Below are positions 25,501-33,695 of a stretch of DNA of 64,000 nucleotides, in pieces; within the stretch, counting starts at the first letter, position 1, and each line of letters begins with the position of its first letter. Position numbers and translations under genes: made by a program. The notes under the pieces are model-generated. The model was not told the DNA's origin. It saw nothing but the letters and a program-made list of their open reading frames with translations, and made no database searches. The DNA comes from Streptomyces sp. NBC_00433 (GTDB taxonomy: Bacteria; Actinomycetota; Actinomycetes; Streptomycetales; Streptomycetaceae), in the NCBI GenBank assembly GCA_036015235.1, contig CP107926.1, forward strand, positions 6,509,501 to 6,573,500, written 5' to 3'.

Positions 25501-26736
25501 ATGAGCGGGTCCGGAGATCCTCCTGAGGGCACCTCAGGAGGCGGTGAGGACGAATACCGATCCGTCGTCTTCGACGAATCGTTCGTGAGGGCTGCCCGGA
25601 TCCAGGAGTATTCCGCGCGTGAGCGGGAGGACGACGCCGCCCATCCGGTGCGGGTCCGCCATGTGCTGCCCCGCGGTCTGGCCCGCCAGGCGGTGGCGCT
25701 CGTCCTGCTGATCGTGCTGGCCTTCGGCTTCGCGGTCTACATGGGGGTGCGCCACCCCTACAAGGAGCGGGACGCCGGCACCGGCGAGCAGCTGCGCGTC
25801 ACCGTGATCCCGCTGGTGCCCGGCGGCACCGTGCCCGCCGTCTCCCCGAGCGCGCCCTTCGCCGGGACGGAGGCCGCCGGCTACCGCAGCGGCATCGACG
25901 GTCTCAACGTGCCGAAGTCGGTGCGCCCGATCGGCGGCTACTCGCAGGGCGAGGTCACCGCCGGCTACGACACGGCCGTGGACTTCATCAGCGACTCCGC
26001 GCTCGAAGAGGCGACCGTCACCGGCGGCGACATCCGCAATGTGCTGGCGCTGCTCGACCCGGGCCAGGTCGACCAGTTCAAGGACAGCCTCAGCGCCCCG
26101 GCCGCCGACGGCTCCCGCGAGGCCACCGGCTGGCTGGTGCGCTTCGACCCCGACCCCGGGGTGGGGGTGGAGCTGGTCGGCGACGACGAGGGCATCCGGG
26201 TGAGCGGCAGCTGGACGGCCTCCGAGACCGGTGACGAGCACCTGGAGATCACCGCGGACCACACCTACGTCTACGCGATCCGCGGCTCGTCCGACCCCAC
26301 CAGGGCGGTGTCGCTGTTCACCGTACGGCGGCAGCTGCGCTTCCACTTCGACCACGAGGAGCTGCGGCGGCACCACATCGAGCTGGTGCAGGCCGACGTC
26401 GCGGCCGGGCCGCTGGCCTGCTCGGCCAAGGTGCAGAGCTACTTCCAGCCGATACTGGCCGGCCACTCCGCGCCCGGCGCCGTCGCCAGCGCCGACCCGT
26501 ACAACCGCACCCGCCCGCCGGGGGCCGTCTGCGCGCCGCTGACCGGCGCGGGGGGCGCACCGCAGGCGACGGCGTCGCCCGCGCAGACCGCGCCCACACC
26601 CGCGGGGACGACGCCCGCGGCCACGGCGGCTACGGCAGCGGGCCCTCCGGCTGGTCGTCGTCCGGTGTCGGGTCGGAGTCCGCTGCTGACTCCGCGGGCC
26701 GTTCCGCGGTCGCCTGCGACGTCCCGCCTCCTGTGA
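25501..26736 (+). CDS. Single-pass membrane protein with extracytoplasmic domain (SCO2583/2584-like)
   Basis: 411 aa. It has the same N-terminal peptide as the preceding protein (residues about 17-35), one transmembrane helix (AVALVLLIVLAFGFAVYMGV, about 65-84) and a large outside domain (about 100-345) without a recognised enzyme motif, which contains YSQGEVTAGYDTAVDFI and ends with C-terminal cysteines. A Pro/Ala/Thr-rich tail follows. The last 107 bases overlap the 3' end of the convergent M48 gene. The role is unknown; context suggests cell envelope or sporulation-wall work. Confidence 0.8.
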   Translation: MSGSGDPPEGTSGGGEDEYRSVVFDESFVRAARIQEYSAREREDDAAHPVRVRHVLPRGLARQAVALVLLIVLAFGFAVYMGVRHPYKERDAGTGEQLRVTVIPLVPGGTVPAVSPSAPFAGTEAAGYRSGIDGLNVPKSVRPIGGYSQGEVTAGYDTAVDFISDSALEEATVTGGDIRNVLALLDPGQVDQFKDSLSAPAADGSREATGWLVRFDPDPGVGVELVGDDEGIRVSGSWTASETGDEHLEITADHTYVYAIRGSSDPTRAVSLFTVRRQLRFHFDHEELRRHHIELVQADVAAGPLACSAKVQSYFQPILAGHSAPGAVASADPYNRTRPPGAVCAPLTGAGGAPQATASPAQTAPTPAGTTPAATAATAAGPPAGRRPVSGRSPLLTPRAVPRSPATSRLL

Positions 26737-27769
26737 AGCGGTCCCGCAGCTTGCCGCCGACATCGCCCGCGCCGTTGGTGATGTCGCGTATCAGACCCAT
26801 CAGCGGGTCCTTGCTCTTCTTCACCGTGTCGGCGTAATGGTTCGCCGACTCGCGGAAGGCGTCGGAGACCGAGGCGTCCTTGTCGGTGGTCCGCCGCGGG
26901 TAGTGCCCGTCCATCAGCCGCTGGTATTCGCGGGTGGCCGCCCAGCGGCGCAGCTCGGCGGCCCGGATGGTGGTGAAGGGGTGGCTGCGCGGCAGCACGT
27001 TGAGGATCTTGAGCACCGAGTCGCGCAGGTCCCCGGCCGCCTCGTACTCGTCGGCCTGCTTGAGGAAGGCCTCGACATTCATCTCGTGCAGGTGGTTGCC
27101 GCCGGCGATCTTCATCAGGCCGCGCATCGACGCCTGCAGGTCCTGGCCGACCAGCAGCCCGGCCCGGTCGGCGGACAGCTCCGACTTGCGGAACCACTCG
27201 CGCAGCGCCGTGATGATCGCCAGGATCGCCAGATTGCCCAGCGGGATCCACGCGACGCGCAGCGCCAGGTTGGTGAGGAAGAGCAATATCGTGCGGTAGA
27301 CCGAGTGCCCGGACAGCGCGTGGCCGACCTCGTGGCCGATGACCGCGCGCATCTCCTCCTCGTCGAGCAGCTCGACCAGACCCGTGGTCAGGACGATGAC
27401 CGGCGCGTCCATGCCGATGCACATGGCATTGGGCTGCGGGTCCATCGTCACGTACATCGACGGGACCTTCTCCAGGTCCAGGATGTAGCAGGCGTCCCGC
27501 AGCATCGCGTTGAGATGCGCGAACTGCTCGTCGCTGACCCGGACGGAGTCCGACAGGAAGAGTAGCCGCAGGCTGCGCTCGGGCAGCAGTCCGCTGAGCG
27601 CCTTGAAGACCGTGTCGAAGCCGGTGAGCTTGCGCAGGGCCACCAGCGCGGACCTGTCCGCGGGGTGCTCGTAGGCACGTGAGGAGATGTCAGGGAATCT
27701 CTTGCGGTTGCGTCCCGGCAGCTTCTCGGTGCTCACTCGATCGTCGTTCGGTCCGTTCGACTCGGACAT
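26630..27769 (-). CDS. M48 family metalloprotease (HtpX/Ste24-like)
   Basis: 379-aa protein. Zinc site HEVGH at residues 146-150 in AVIGHEVGHALSGH and third ligand E197 in SELSADRAG. Two hydrophobic segments follow the zinc helix (about 156-190), so it is probably membrane-associated with the active site in the cytoplasm, as in HtpX-type quality-control proteases. The N-terminal 70 residues and an Asp/Pro-rich C-terminal tail flank the core. ATG chosen because it begins the conserved part; 41 upstream codons in frame are low complexity. The 3' end overlaps the convergent gene by 107 bases. Confidence 0.9.
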   Translation of the reverse strand: MSESNGPNDDRVSTEKLPGRNRKRFPDISSRAYEHPADRSALVALRKLTGFDTVFKALSGLLPERSLRLLFLSDSVRVSDEQFAHLNAMLRDACYILDLEKVPSMYVTMDPQPNAMCIGMDAPVIVLTTGLVELLDEEEMRAVIGHEVGHALSGHSVYRTILLFLTNLALRVAWIPLGNLAILAIITALREWFRKSELSADRAGLLVGQDLQASMRGLMKIAGGNHLHEMNVEAFLKQADEYEAAGDLRDSVLKILNVLPRSHPFTTIRAAELRRWAATREYQRLMDGHYPRRTTDKDASVSDAFRESANHYADTVKKSKDPLMGLIRDITNGAGDVGGKLRDRFTGGGTSQATAERPAESAADSDPTPDDDQPEGPLP

Positions 27770-27906
27770 ACTGGCCCAACCCCCTGGTAGCCCACCGGTA
27801 CATAGTCTGGACGCGCGGAGCCTGCGCGAAGTTCCCGCAGGGCCGCCCGTACGATGTCCGCAGAGTCTTCCCGCCCGTCCCCGACTTCGCAAAGGGTCCC
27901 GCTGAC

Positions 27907-28056
27907 ATGTCGCCCCTCGCAGTCTCCGCTCTGACCACCCTCGCCGAGGACAACGGCGGCAACCACCCCAGCCTGAGCCCGTACCTGACCGGTCTCGGCG
28001 CGCTCGGCGTGCTGCTGCTCCTGCTGTGGCTGGTCACCCGCTTCAACCGGGACTGA
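27907..28056 (+). CDS. Small membrane protein of unknown function
   Basis: 49 aa: a short polar N-terminus (AEDNGGNHPSLSPY), one transmembrane helix (TGLGALGVLLLLLWLVTRF) and a basic end (NRD). It ends 8 bases before nadD and is probably on its transcript. The frame continues upstream, but the ATG at 27907 gives the compact form. No motif permits a function. Confidence 0.65.
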   Translation: MSPLAVSALTTLAEDNGGNHPSLSPYLTGLGALGVLLLLLWLVTRFNRD

Positions 28057-28064
28057 CCGGCGCC

Positions 28065-28682
28065 ATGCCCGACAGCAAGACGCCCGACAGCAAGCACCGC
28101 ATCGGTGTGATGGGCGGTACGTTCGACCCCGTCCACCACGGGCACCTGGTGGCCGCGAGCGAGGTGGCGAGCCTCTTCCGCCTCGACGAGGTGGTCTTCG
28201 TGCCGACCGGGCAGCCCTGGCAGAAGACCGACCGGCAGGTGTCCGCGGCCGAGGACCGGTATCTGATGACGGTGATCGCCACCGCGTCCAATCCGACCTT
28301 CTCGGTCAGCCGCAGCGACATCGACCGCGCGGGCAAGACCTACACCATCGACACCCTGCGCGACCTGCGGGCCGAGCACCCGGCGGCCGAGCTGTTCTTC
28401 ATCACCGGCGCGGACGCGCTGTCGCAGATCTTCTCGTGGCGGGACGCCGAGGAGCTGTTCTCGCTCGCACATTTCATCGGGGTCACCCGTCCTGGGCATA
28501 CTCTGTCGGACCCGGGCTTCCCCGAGGGCGGAGTGTCGCTCGTGGAGGTCCCGGCACTGGCGATCTCCTCGACGGACTGCCGCCACCGGGTGGCCAAGGG
28601 GGATCCGGTCTGGTACTTGGTTCCGGACGGGGTGGTGCGCTACATCGACAAGCGCGCGCTCTACCGGGACGCTACCGGGTAG
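28065..28682 (+). CDS. nadD: Nicotinate-nucleotide adenylyltransferase
   Basis: 205-aa enzyme that adenylates nicotinate mononucleotide in NAD biosynthesis. It has the nucleotidyltransferase motif GGTFDPVHHGH (residues 17-27) and a C-terminal ISSTDCRHR element matching the ISSTxIR signature. It stands at the head of the conserved nadD-LCP-rsfS-phosphatase series and is probably co-transcribed with it. Confidence 0.96.
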   Translation: MPDSKTPDSKHRIGVMGGTFDPVHHGHLVAASEVASLFRLDEVVFVPTGQPWQKTDRQVSAAEDRYLMTVIATASNPTFSVSRSDIDRAGKTYTIDTLRDLRAEHPAAELFFITGADALSQIFSWRDAEELFSLAHFIGVTRPGHTLSDPGFPEGGVSLVEVPALAISSTDCRHRVAKGDPVWYLVPDGVVRYIDKRALYRDATG

Positions 28683-28719
28683 CAGGCGCCGCGAAACGAA
28701 GCAGGTGAAGGGGTTCCTC

Positions 28720-30579
28720 GTGAACGACGCAAACCCCCGTTGGCAATATGCCGAGGGCGGACCCGACGACGAGAGGGACCCTTACCCGCAGGACCCCTAT
28801 TACCAGCAGCAGTCCTACGGTTACGACCAGTACGGCAACCCCCGCCGGCAGCAGGAGCCACCGGCACCCCAGGTGCCGCAGCAGCCCGCCTACCAGGACC
28901 CGTACCAGACCTACGGCGGCGGCCAGGGCCAGCAGCAGAACTGGATCCCGCAGCAGCCCCAGCAGCCGTACTACGAGCAGCAGCAGCCGCCGCAGGCGTA
29001 CGACACGGGCCAGCAGCAGGCCTACGACACCGGGCAGCAGCCCGTTTACGACACCGGCCAGCACGCGGCCTACCAGACCGGGCAGATGCCGGCGTACGAC
29101 ACCGGCCAGCAGGCCCCTTATGACACCGGGCAGCAGCCCGTTTACGACACGGGCCAGCACGCGGTCTACGAGACCGGGCAGATGCCGGCGTACGACACCG
29201 GCCAGCAGCCCGCGTACGACACCGGGCAGCACGCGGTCTACGAGACCGGGCAGATGCCCGCCCAGGCCGAGGCCGAGCCCGCCGCCGCTGGCTCGGGCGG
29301 CGGGACGCCCAGGGCCGGCTACCAGACCGAGATGTTCGCCTTCGTCGACGAGGAGTCCGAGCAGTCCGAGGAGGTCATCGACTGGCTCAAGTTCTCCGAG
29401 TCGCGCACCGAGCGCCGCGAGGAGGCCAAGCGGCGCGGGCGCAACCGCAAGGTCGGCCTGGTCGTGGTGCTGGTGCTGGCACTGCTCGGCGGCACCGGCT
29501 ACCTGTGGCAGGCCGGCAAGCTGCCCGGGGTCGGCAAGTCCAAGGCGGCGCAGGCCGCGGCCGGCGGCCCGCAGAAGCGCGACGTCATCGTCGTGCACCT
29601 GATCCCGGTGGACGGCGGCCCCAGCGACACCGCGCTGCTGGTGGACAACAGCACCAAGGGCCGCGGCACCACCGTGCTGCTGCCGAACAGCCTGTCGGTG
29701 ACCTCGGACGACGGCACCGCGGCCTCCCTGGACAAGTCCGTCGGCGACGGCATCGGCCCGACCAGGGACTCGCTGAACACCCTGCTCGGCGCCGACATCA
29801 AGGGCAGCTGGCGGCTGGACAGCCCGTATCTGGAGCTGCTGGTCGACGCCCTCGGCGACGTCTACGTCGACACGGACACCGCAGTGAAGGGCACCGGCAA
29901 GGACAGCGGCAGGACGCTGGTCCAGGCGGGCAAGCAGCAGGAGCTGACCGGCCAGGCGGCCGTCGCGTACGCCACCTACCGGGCCGCGGGCGAACCGCAG
30001 ACCAAGCAGCTCAGCCGCTTCGGCCAGGTCATGCAGGCGGTGCTCAAGAAGATGCCGAGCGACGCCGCGGGCGCGACAAGGACCGTGCAGTCGCTCAGCC
30101 AGATCCTCGACCCGTCGCTCACCGACAAGCAGCTCGGCGCGTCGCTCGCGCAGCTCGCCGACCTGGCGAAGACCGGGGCGTACAGCACCACGCTGCTGCC
30201 GGTGCAGAAGGACGGCACGCTCAGCCAGGACACCGACTCGGTGGTCAAGGACGTGCTCGGCGGCACCGTCAAGCAGTCCGCGGGCACCACCCAGGCGCGG
30301 GTCCTGATCAACGACGCGACGGGCAACGCGAAGGCCGCACCGATAGCGCAGGCCGCGATCGTCAACGGCGGCACGTACACCTACGTCGCCGGCGGCAAGG
30401 CCGGCTCGACCAGGACCACGTCCGAGGTGCTCTACGCCGATCCGGCACGGCTCGCCGCGGCCAAGGACGTGGCCGCCACGCTGGGGCTGCCCCCGACCGC
30501 GGTCAAGAAGGGCAAGGTGCCGGCAAACGCCGACATCACGGTGGCGCTCGGCAAGGACTACAAGCCGCCGGCGCAGTGA
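28720..30579 (+). CDS. Divergent LytR-CpsA-Psr (LCP) family protein with LytR C-terminal domain
   Basis: 619-aa protein; GTG start 7 bases after GAAGGGG. Residues 1-180 are Gln/Tyr/Pro-rich and include 11 octapeptide repeats. A basic linker precedes one transmembrane helix (about 246-267), then an outside LCP-like domain (about 286-430) and a LytR_C domain (about 520-617). LCP enzymes attach teichoic acids or other glycans to peptidoglycan; the orthologue at this position in S. coelicolor has been described as PdtA, needed for wall teichoic acid attachment and sporulation (recollection). Oddly, the usual RSDT and PRD signatures read GPSDTALLV and LPNSL here, so the catalytic arginines and aspartates are partly missing. 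The partner glycan may come from the Stealth locus. Confidence 0.82.
   Translation: MNDANPRWQYAEGGPDDERDPYPQDPYYQQQSYGYDQYGNPRRQQEPPAPQVPQQPAYQDPYQTYGGGQGQQQNWIPQQPQQPYYEQQQPPQAYDTGQQQAYDTGQQPVYDTGQHAAYQTGQMPAYDTGQQAPYDTGQQPVYDTGQHAVYETGQMPAYDTGQQPAYDTGQHAVYETGQMPAQAEAEPAAAGSGGGTPRAGYQTEMFAFVDEESEQSEEVIDWLKFSESRTERREEAKRRGRNRKVGLVVVLVLALLGGTGYLWQAGKLPGVGKSKAAQAAAGGPQKRDVIVVHLIPVDGGPSDTALLVDNSTKGRGTTVLLPNSLSVTSDDGTAASLDKSVGDGIGPTRDSLNTLLGADIKGSWRLDSPYLELLVDALGDVYVDTDTAVKGTGKDSGRTLVQAGKQQELTGQAAVAYATYRAAGEPQTKQLSRFGQVMQAVLKKMPSDAAGATRTVQSLSQILDPSLTDKQLGASLAQLADLAKTGAYSTTLLPVQKDGTLSQDTDSVVKDVLGGTVKQSAGTTQARVLINDATGNAKAAPIAQAAIVNGGTYTYVAGGKAGSTRTTSEVLYADPARLAAAKDVAATLGLPPTAVKKGKVPANADITVALGKDYKPPAQ
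28993..29256 (+). repeat. 24-bp in-frame repeat encoding 11 octapeptides
   Basis: Eleven consecutive units of the type (P/A/Q)-(A/V/P)-Y-(D/E/Q)-T-G-Q-(Q/H/M). A higher order is visible: the three-unit series ending VYDTGQH or AYDTGQH then VYETGQM or AYQTGQM recurs. It lies in the cytoplasmic N-terminal part of the LCP-type protein. Confidence 0.9.
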
Positions 30580-30600
30580 CCGCGCGGCGGTGATCGAAAA

Positions 30601-30658
30601 CCGGTCGGGGGCTGTCGGAGGGTCGTGAGACCCTTGAAGCAGTCCAGCCCCCGACCGG
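30601..30658 (+). other. Nested inverted repeat in front of rsfS
   Basis: CCGGTCGGGGGCTG (30601-30614) pairs perfectly with CAGCCCCCGACCGG (30645-30658), enclosing a smaller hairpin AGGGTC-GTGA-GACCCT (about 30619-30634). It ends 12 bases before the rsfS GTG and has no U-tract. It could terminate upstream transcription, or form a cruciform or leader structure. Confidence 0.7.
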
Positions 30659-30670
30659 AAAGCCGTTTCT

Positions 30671-31108
30671 GTGACCGCCACTGACCGTTCCATCGAGCTG
30701 ACCCGCGCCGCCGCCCAGGCCGCCGCCGACAAGCTCGCGCACGACATCATCGCCTACGACGTCAGCGACGTGCTGTCCATCACCGACGCCTTCCTGGTCG
30801 CGTCCGCGCCGAACGACCGGCAGGTCAAGGCTATTGTCGACGCCATCGAAGAGACGCTGCTCAAGGAGCTGGACGTCAAGCCGGTCCGCCGCGAGGGCGA
30901 GCGCGACGGCCGCTGGGTGCTGCTCGACTACATCGACATCGTCGTGCACGTCCAGCACTCCGAGGAGCGGGTCTTCTACGCTCTGGAGCGGCTGTGGAAG
31001 GACTGCCCGGAGATCGCGCTGCCCGACGACGCGGTCGCCACCCGGGGCAAGGGCAAGGAGCATGCCGCGGCCACCGCCGCCGCGGACGAGGACGGGAGCC
31101 TCAGCTGA
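30671..31108 (+). CDS. rsfS: Ribosome silencing factor RsfS
   Basis: 145-aa protein that binds ribosomal protein L14 and blocks subunit joining under slow growth. Core motifs typical of RsfS/Iojap: DIIAYDVSDVLSITDAFLVA and WVLLDYIDIVVHVQ. GTG start. The C-terminal 25 residues are an Ala/Asp-rich extension. The stop overlaps the presumed CTG start of the phosphatase gene by CTGA. Confidence 0.95.
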   Translation: MTATDRSIELTRAAAQAAADKLAHDIIAYDVSDVLSITDAFLVASAPNDRQVKAIVDAIEETLLKELDVKPVRREGERDGRWVLLDYIDIVVHVQHSEERVFYALERLWKDCPEIALPDDAVATRGKGKEHAAATAAADEDGSLS

Positions 31109-31770
31109 ACGGTCGCAAGGACGGGCAGACCAGCGGCAGGGGCCGCCGGATCGTGCTGTGGCGGCACGGCCAGACGGCGTGGAATCTGGAGCAGCGCTTC
31201 CAGGGCAACACCGACATCGAGCTGACCGGGACCGGTGTCGCCCAGGCCCGCCGCGCCGCCCGGCTGCTCGCCGCCCTCTCGCCCGACGCCATCGTCTCCT
31301 CCGACCTGAGTCGCGCGGCCGCGACCGCCGCCGAGCTGGCCGCGCTCACCGGCCTGCCCGTCACGTACGACAAGGGCCTGCAGGAGACGTATGCCGGGCG
31401 CTGGCAGGGCCTGACCCACGAGGAGATCCTCGCCTCGTACGGCGAGCAGTATGCCGCGTGGAAGCGCGGCGAGCCGGTCCGCAGGGGCGGCGGCGAGCTG
31501 GAGACCGAGGTCGCCGACCGCGCCGCGCCCGTGGTGCTGGCCGCGGCGGACGAGCTGGCCGACGGCGGAGTGCTGGTCGTGGTCAGCCACGGCGGCACGA
31601 TCCGTACGACCATCGGCCGGCTGCTCGGCCTCGACCCGCTCACCTGGGAGTCGCTGGGCGGCCTGTCCAACTGCTGCTGGTCGGTTCTCGGCGAGGGCGC
31701 GCGCGGCTGGCGCCTGACCGAGCACAATGCCGGCACCCTGCCGGAGCCGGTCCTCGGGGACGACGCCTGA
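31105..31770 (+). CDS. Histidine phosphatase family protein (phosphoglycerate mutase-like), probable CTG start
   Basis: 221-aa protein with the phosphohistidine motif WRHGQTAWN near residue 17 and the second histidine in VVSHGGTIRTT; family members are acid or sugar phosphatases or mutases. The expected N-terminus NGRKDGQTSGRGRRIVLWRHG is preceded by CTG at 31105, which overlaps the rsfS TGA (CTGA) and lies 6 bases after GGGAG. There is no ATG, GTG or TTG at a sensible place: the upstream ATG at 30994 lies inside rsfS, and a GTG inside the VLWRHG motif would cut the active site. A CTG start replacing the usual coupled GTGA is the simplest reading. Confidence 0.9.
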   Translation: MNGRKDGQTSGRGRRIVLWRHGQTAWNLEQRFQGNTDIELTGTGVAQARRAARLLAALSPDAIVSSDLSRAAATAAELAALTGLPVTYDKGLQETYAGRWQGLTHEEILASYGEQYAAWKRGEPVRRGGGELETEVADRAAPVVLAAADELADGGVLVVVSHGGTIRTTIGRLLGLDPLTWESLGGLSNCCWSVLGEGARGWRLTEHNAGTLPEPVLGDDA

Positions 31771-31863
31771 GGCCCGCCCGGACGCCGGGCAGAGCCGATT
31801 TCGTTTCCGGTCCACCCACCGGCTATGCTTCTTCACGTCGTCAGGGGAGACCCGGGCAGACGC

Positions 31864-31936
<73 letters not shown>

Positions 31937-31944
31937 CACGAATG

Positions 31945-31980
31945 AATCCCGCTTCCGTAGCTCGTCGGAAGCGGGATTTT
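31945..31980 (+). terminator. Terminator of tRNA-Ala copy 1
   Basis: 13-bp stem AATCCCGCTTCCG (31945-31957) with CGGAAGCGGGATT (31966-31978), followed by further T residues. Confidence 0.85.
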
Positions 31981-32008
31981 CGCTGTGTGCGGACCTGAGC
32001 GCCCCTAG

Positions 32009-32575
32009 GGGTGCGCGTCGCAGTCGGCGGCGGCCGCGGCGGCCGCGCGCTCGGCGGTCGCCCTGCACCTGCAGTCCGCGCTCGGCTTCAGCGCCCTGCG
32101 CACCGGTCTGACCTTCGCCTTCGCCGCGGTCAGCTTCGGCGGCGTCGGCCTGACCTGGCGCCGGCTGCCGGTGTCCTGGCGGTCCTGGATGCCGGCCGCG
32201 GGCCTGCTGATCGCCGCCGTCTCCTTCGCGGGCCTCGGCCTCGCGCTGCGCGGCGGCGGGGACGGCGGCGCGGGGCTCTACGTCTGCCTGCTGACCCTCG
32301 GCTTCGGGCTCGGCCTCGGCTTCAGCCCGACCTTCACACTGACGCTCTTCACGGTCGCCCCGCAGGACGCGGCCGACGCCAGCGGGCTGCTGGCCACGGT
32401 CACGCAGCTCGGCCAGCTGATCGGGGTGGCCGTGCTCGGCACGCTCTACCTCAACCGGCTCGACCTGCCGGGCCTCCACCCCTCGGCGCACGCGTTCGCG
32501 GTGACCTCGGTCGCCCTGACCGCGGTGTCGGCGGCGGGCGCGGCGGTGGCGCTGGGGCGGCGGCGGGGGGCCTGA
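32009..32575 (+). pseudogene. N-terminally truncated MFS transporter remnant
   Basis: The frame is open from a stop at 32006 and reads HLQSALGFSALRTGL, then RSWMPAAGLLIAAVSFAGLGLAL, CLLTLGFGLGLGFSPTFTL and GLLATVTQLGQLIGVAVLG. This is the C-terminal half (about 185 residues, 5-6 helices) of a DHA2-type drug exporter. The N-terminal half and any start codon are missing; the sequence upstream is the terminator of the tRNA gene. A 134-aa start at 32171 would not make a working transporter. It looks like a remnant joined to the tRNA by deletion. Confidence 0.75.
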
Positions 32576-32583
32576 CACGCGGG

Positions 32584-32618
32584 CGGGGGCCGGGCGTTCC
32601 GCGGACGCCCGGCCCCCG
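32584..32618. terminator. Hairpin between MFS remnant and alkene reductase
   Basis: CGGGGGCCGGGCGT (32584-32597) pairs with ACGCCCGGCCCCCG (32605-32618), a perfect 14-bp stem between convergent frames. Confidence 0.8.
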
Positions 32619-32624
32619 TTCCTG

Positions 32625-33695
32625 CTACGTGTCCAGTGCCGGGTAGTCGGTGTAGCCGCGGTGGTCGCCGCCGTAGTACGTCGCCCGGTCCGGGGTGTTG
32701 AACGGGCCGCCCGCCCTGAGCCGGCGCGGCAGGTCGGGATTGGCGAGGAAGAGGGCGCCGTAGGAGACCATGTCGGCGGTGCCGTCCTCGACCAGCGCCA
32801 GCTCCTCCGGTCCCGAGGAGCGGTCCCGCGTCCTGGCGTTGAGGATCAGCACACCCGCGAAGCGCTTGCGCAGCTCCAGGGTCAGCGACCGCTCGCGGGT
32901 CTCCACGATGTGCAGATAGCCGGGGCCGACCGGCTCCAGGGCGCGCAGCAGCGTGGTGTACGTCGGCTCCGGGTCCGGTTCGTCGATGTCGCCCAGCGGG
33001 TTGCCCGGCGAGATCCGCAGCCCTGTGCGCTCCGCGCCGATCGCGTCCGCGACCGCCGTGACGACCTCCGCGGCGAAGCGCGCCCGGCGCTCGGGCGAGC
33101 CGCCCCACCCGTCGGTGCGCAGGTTGGAGTTCGGCGCCAGGAACTGGTGCGCCAGGTAGCCGTTGGCGGCATGCACCTCGACCCCGTCGAAGCCGGCCGC
33201 CACCGCGTTCCGCGCGGCCGCCGCGTGATCCTCGACGGTCCGCAGGATGTCCTCCTCGGTCAGCTCCCGAGGCTCCTCGAACTCCTGGGCCCCCTCGGCG
33301 GTGTAGACGCTGCCCTTGGGCCGTACCGCCGACGCGCCCACCGGCCGCTGCCCGTCGGGCAGCAGCGAGCGGTGCCCGATCCGCCCGGTGTGCATCAGCT
33401 GTACGAAGATCCGCCCGCCGCCCGCGTGCACGGCGTCGGTCACCCGCCGCCACCCGGCGATCTGCTCGGCGCTGTGCAGCCCCGGCGTGTCCGGATAGCC
33501 CTGCCCCATGGCCGACGGCTGCGTCCCCTCGGTGACGATCAGCCCCGCCGACGCCCGCTGCGCGTAATACTCCGCGGTGTGCGCGGTCGGGCTCAGACCC
33601 GGCCCGTACGCCCGGCTGCGCGTCATCGGCGCCATCACGATCCGGTTCGGCAACCGGTTCCCGCCCAGGTCAATCGGGTCGAACGCGGTGGTCAC
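32625..33695 (-). CDS. Alkene reductase, Old Yellow Enzyme family
   Basis: 356-aa FMN-dependent ene-reductase that reduces activated C=C bonds, as in NemA/OYE. Family motifs: RIVMAPMTRSRA at the N-terminus, the substrate-binding region GVEVHAANGYL, NLRTDGWGGSPERRARF, and the C-terminal GALFLANPDLPRRL. GTG at 33695 is 6-7 bases after a GGTGGAG; the frame stays open to an ATG at 33773 without support. Physiological substrate unknown, probably detoxification. Confidence 0.93.
   Translation of the reverse strand: MTTAFDPIDLGGNRLPNRIVMAPMTRSRAYGPGLSPTAHTAEYYAQRASAGLIVTEGTQPSAMGQGYPDTPGLHSAEQIAGWRRVTDAVHAGGGRIFVQLMHTGRIGHRSLLPDGQRPVGASAVRPKGSVYTAEGAQEFEEPRELTEEDILRTVEDHAAAARNAVAAGFDGVEVHAANGYLAHQFLAPNSNLRTDGWGGSPERRARFAAEVVTAVADAIGAERTGLRISPGNPLGDIDEPDPEPTYTTLLRALEPVGPGYLHIVETRERSLTLELRKRFAGVLILNARTRDRSSGPEELALVEDGTADMVSYGALFLANPDLPRRLRAGGPFNTPDRATYYGGDHRGYTDYPALDT

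Noticed and set aside
28993..29256. Regular 24-bp repeat resembling a CRISPR array
   Set aside because: There are no unique spacers; the repeat is contiguous and encodes in-frame octapeptides.
32171..32575. Intact 134-aa membrane protein gene
   Set aside because: The reading continues upstream with transporter sequence lacking a start, so it is better explained as a truncated MFS gene.
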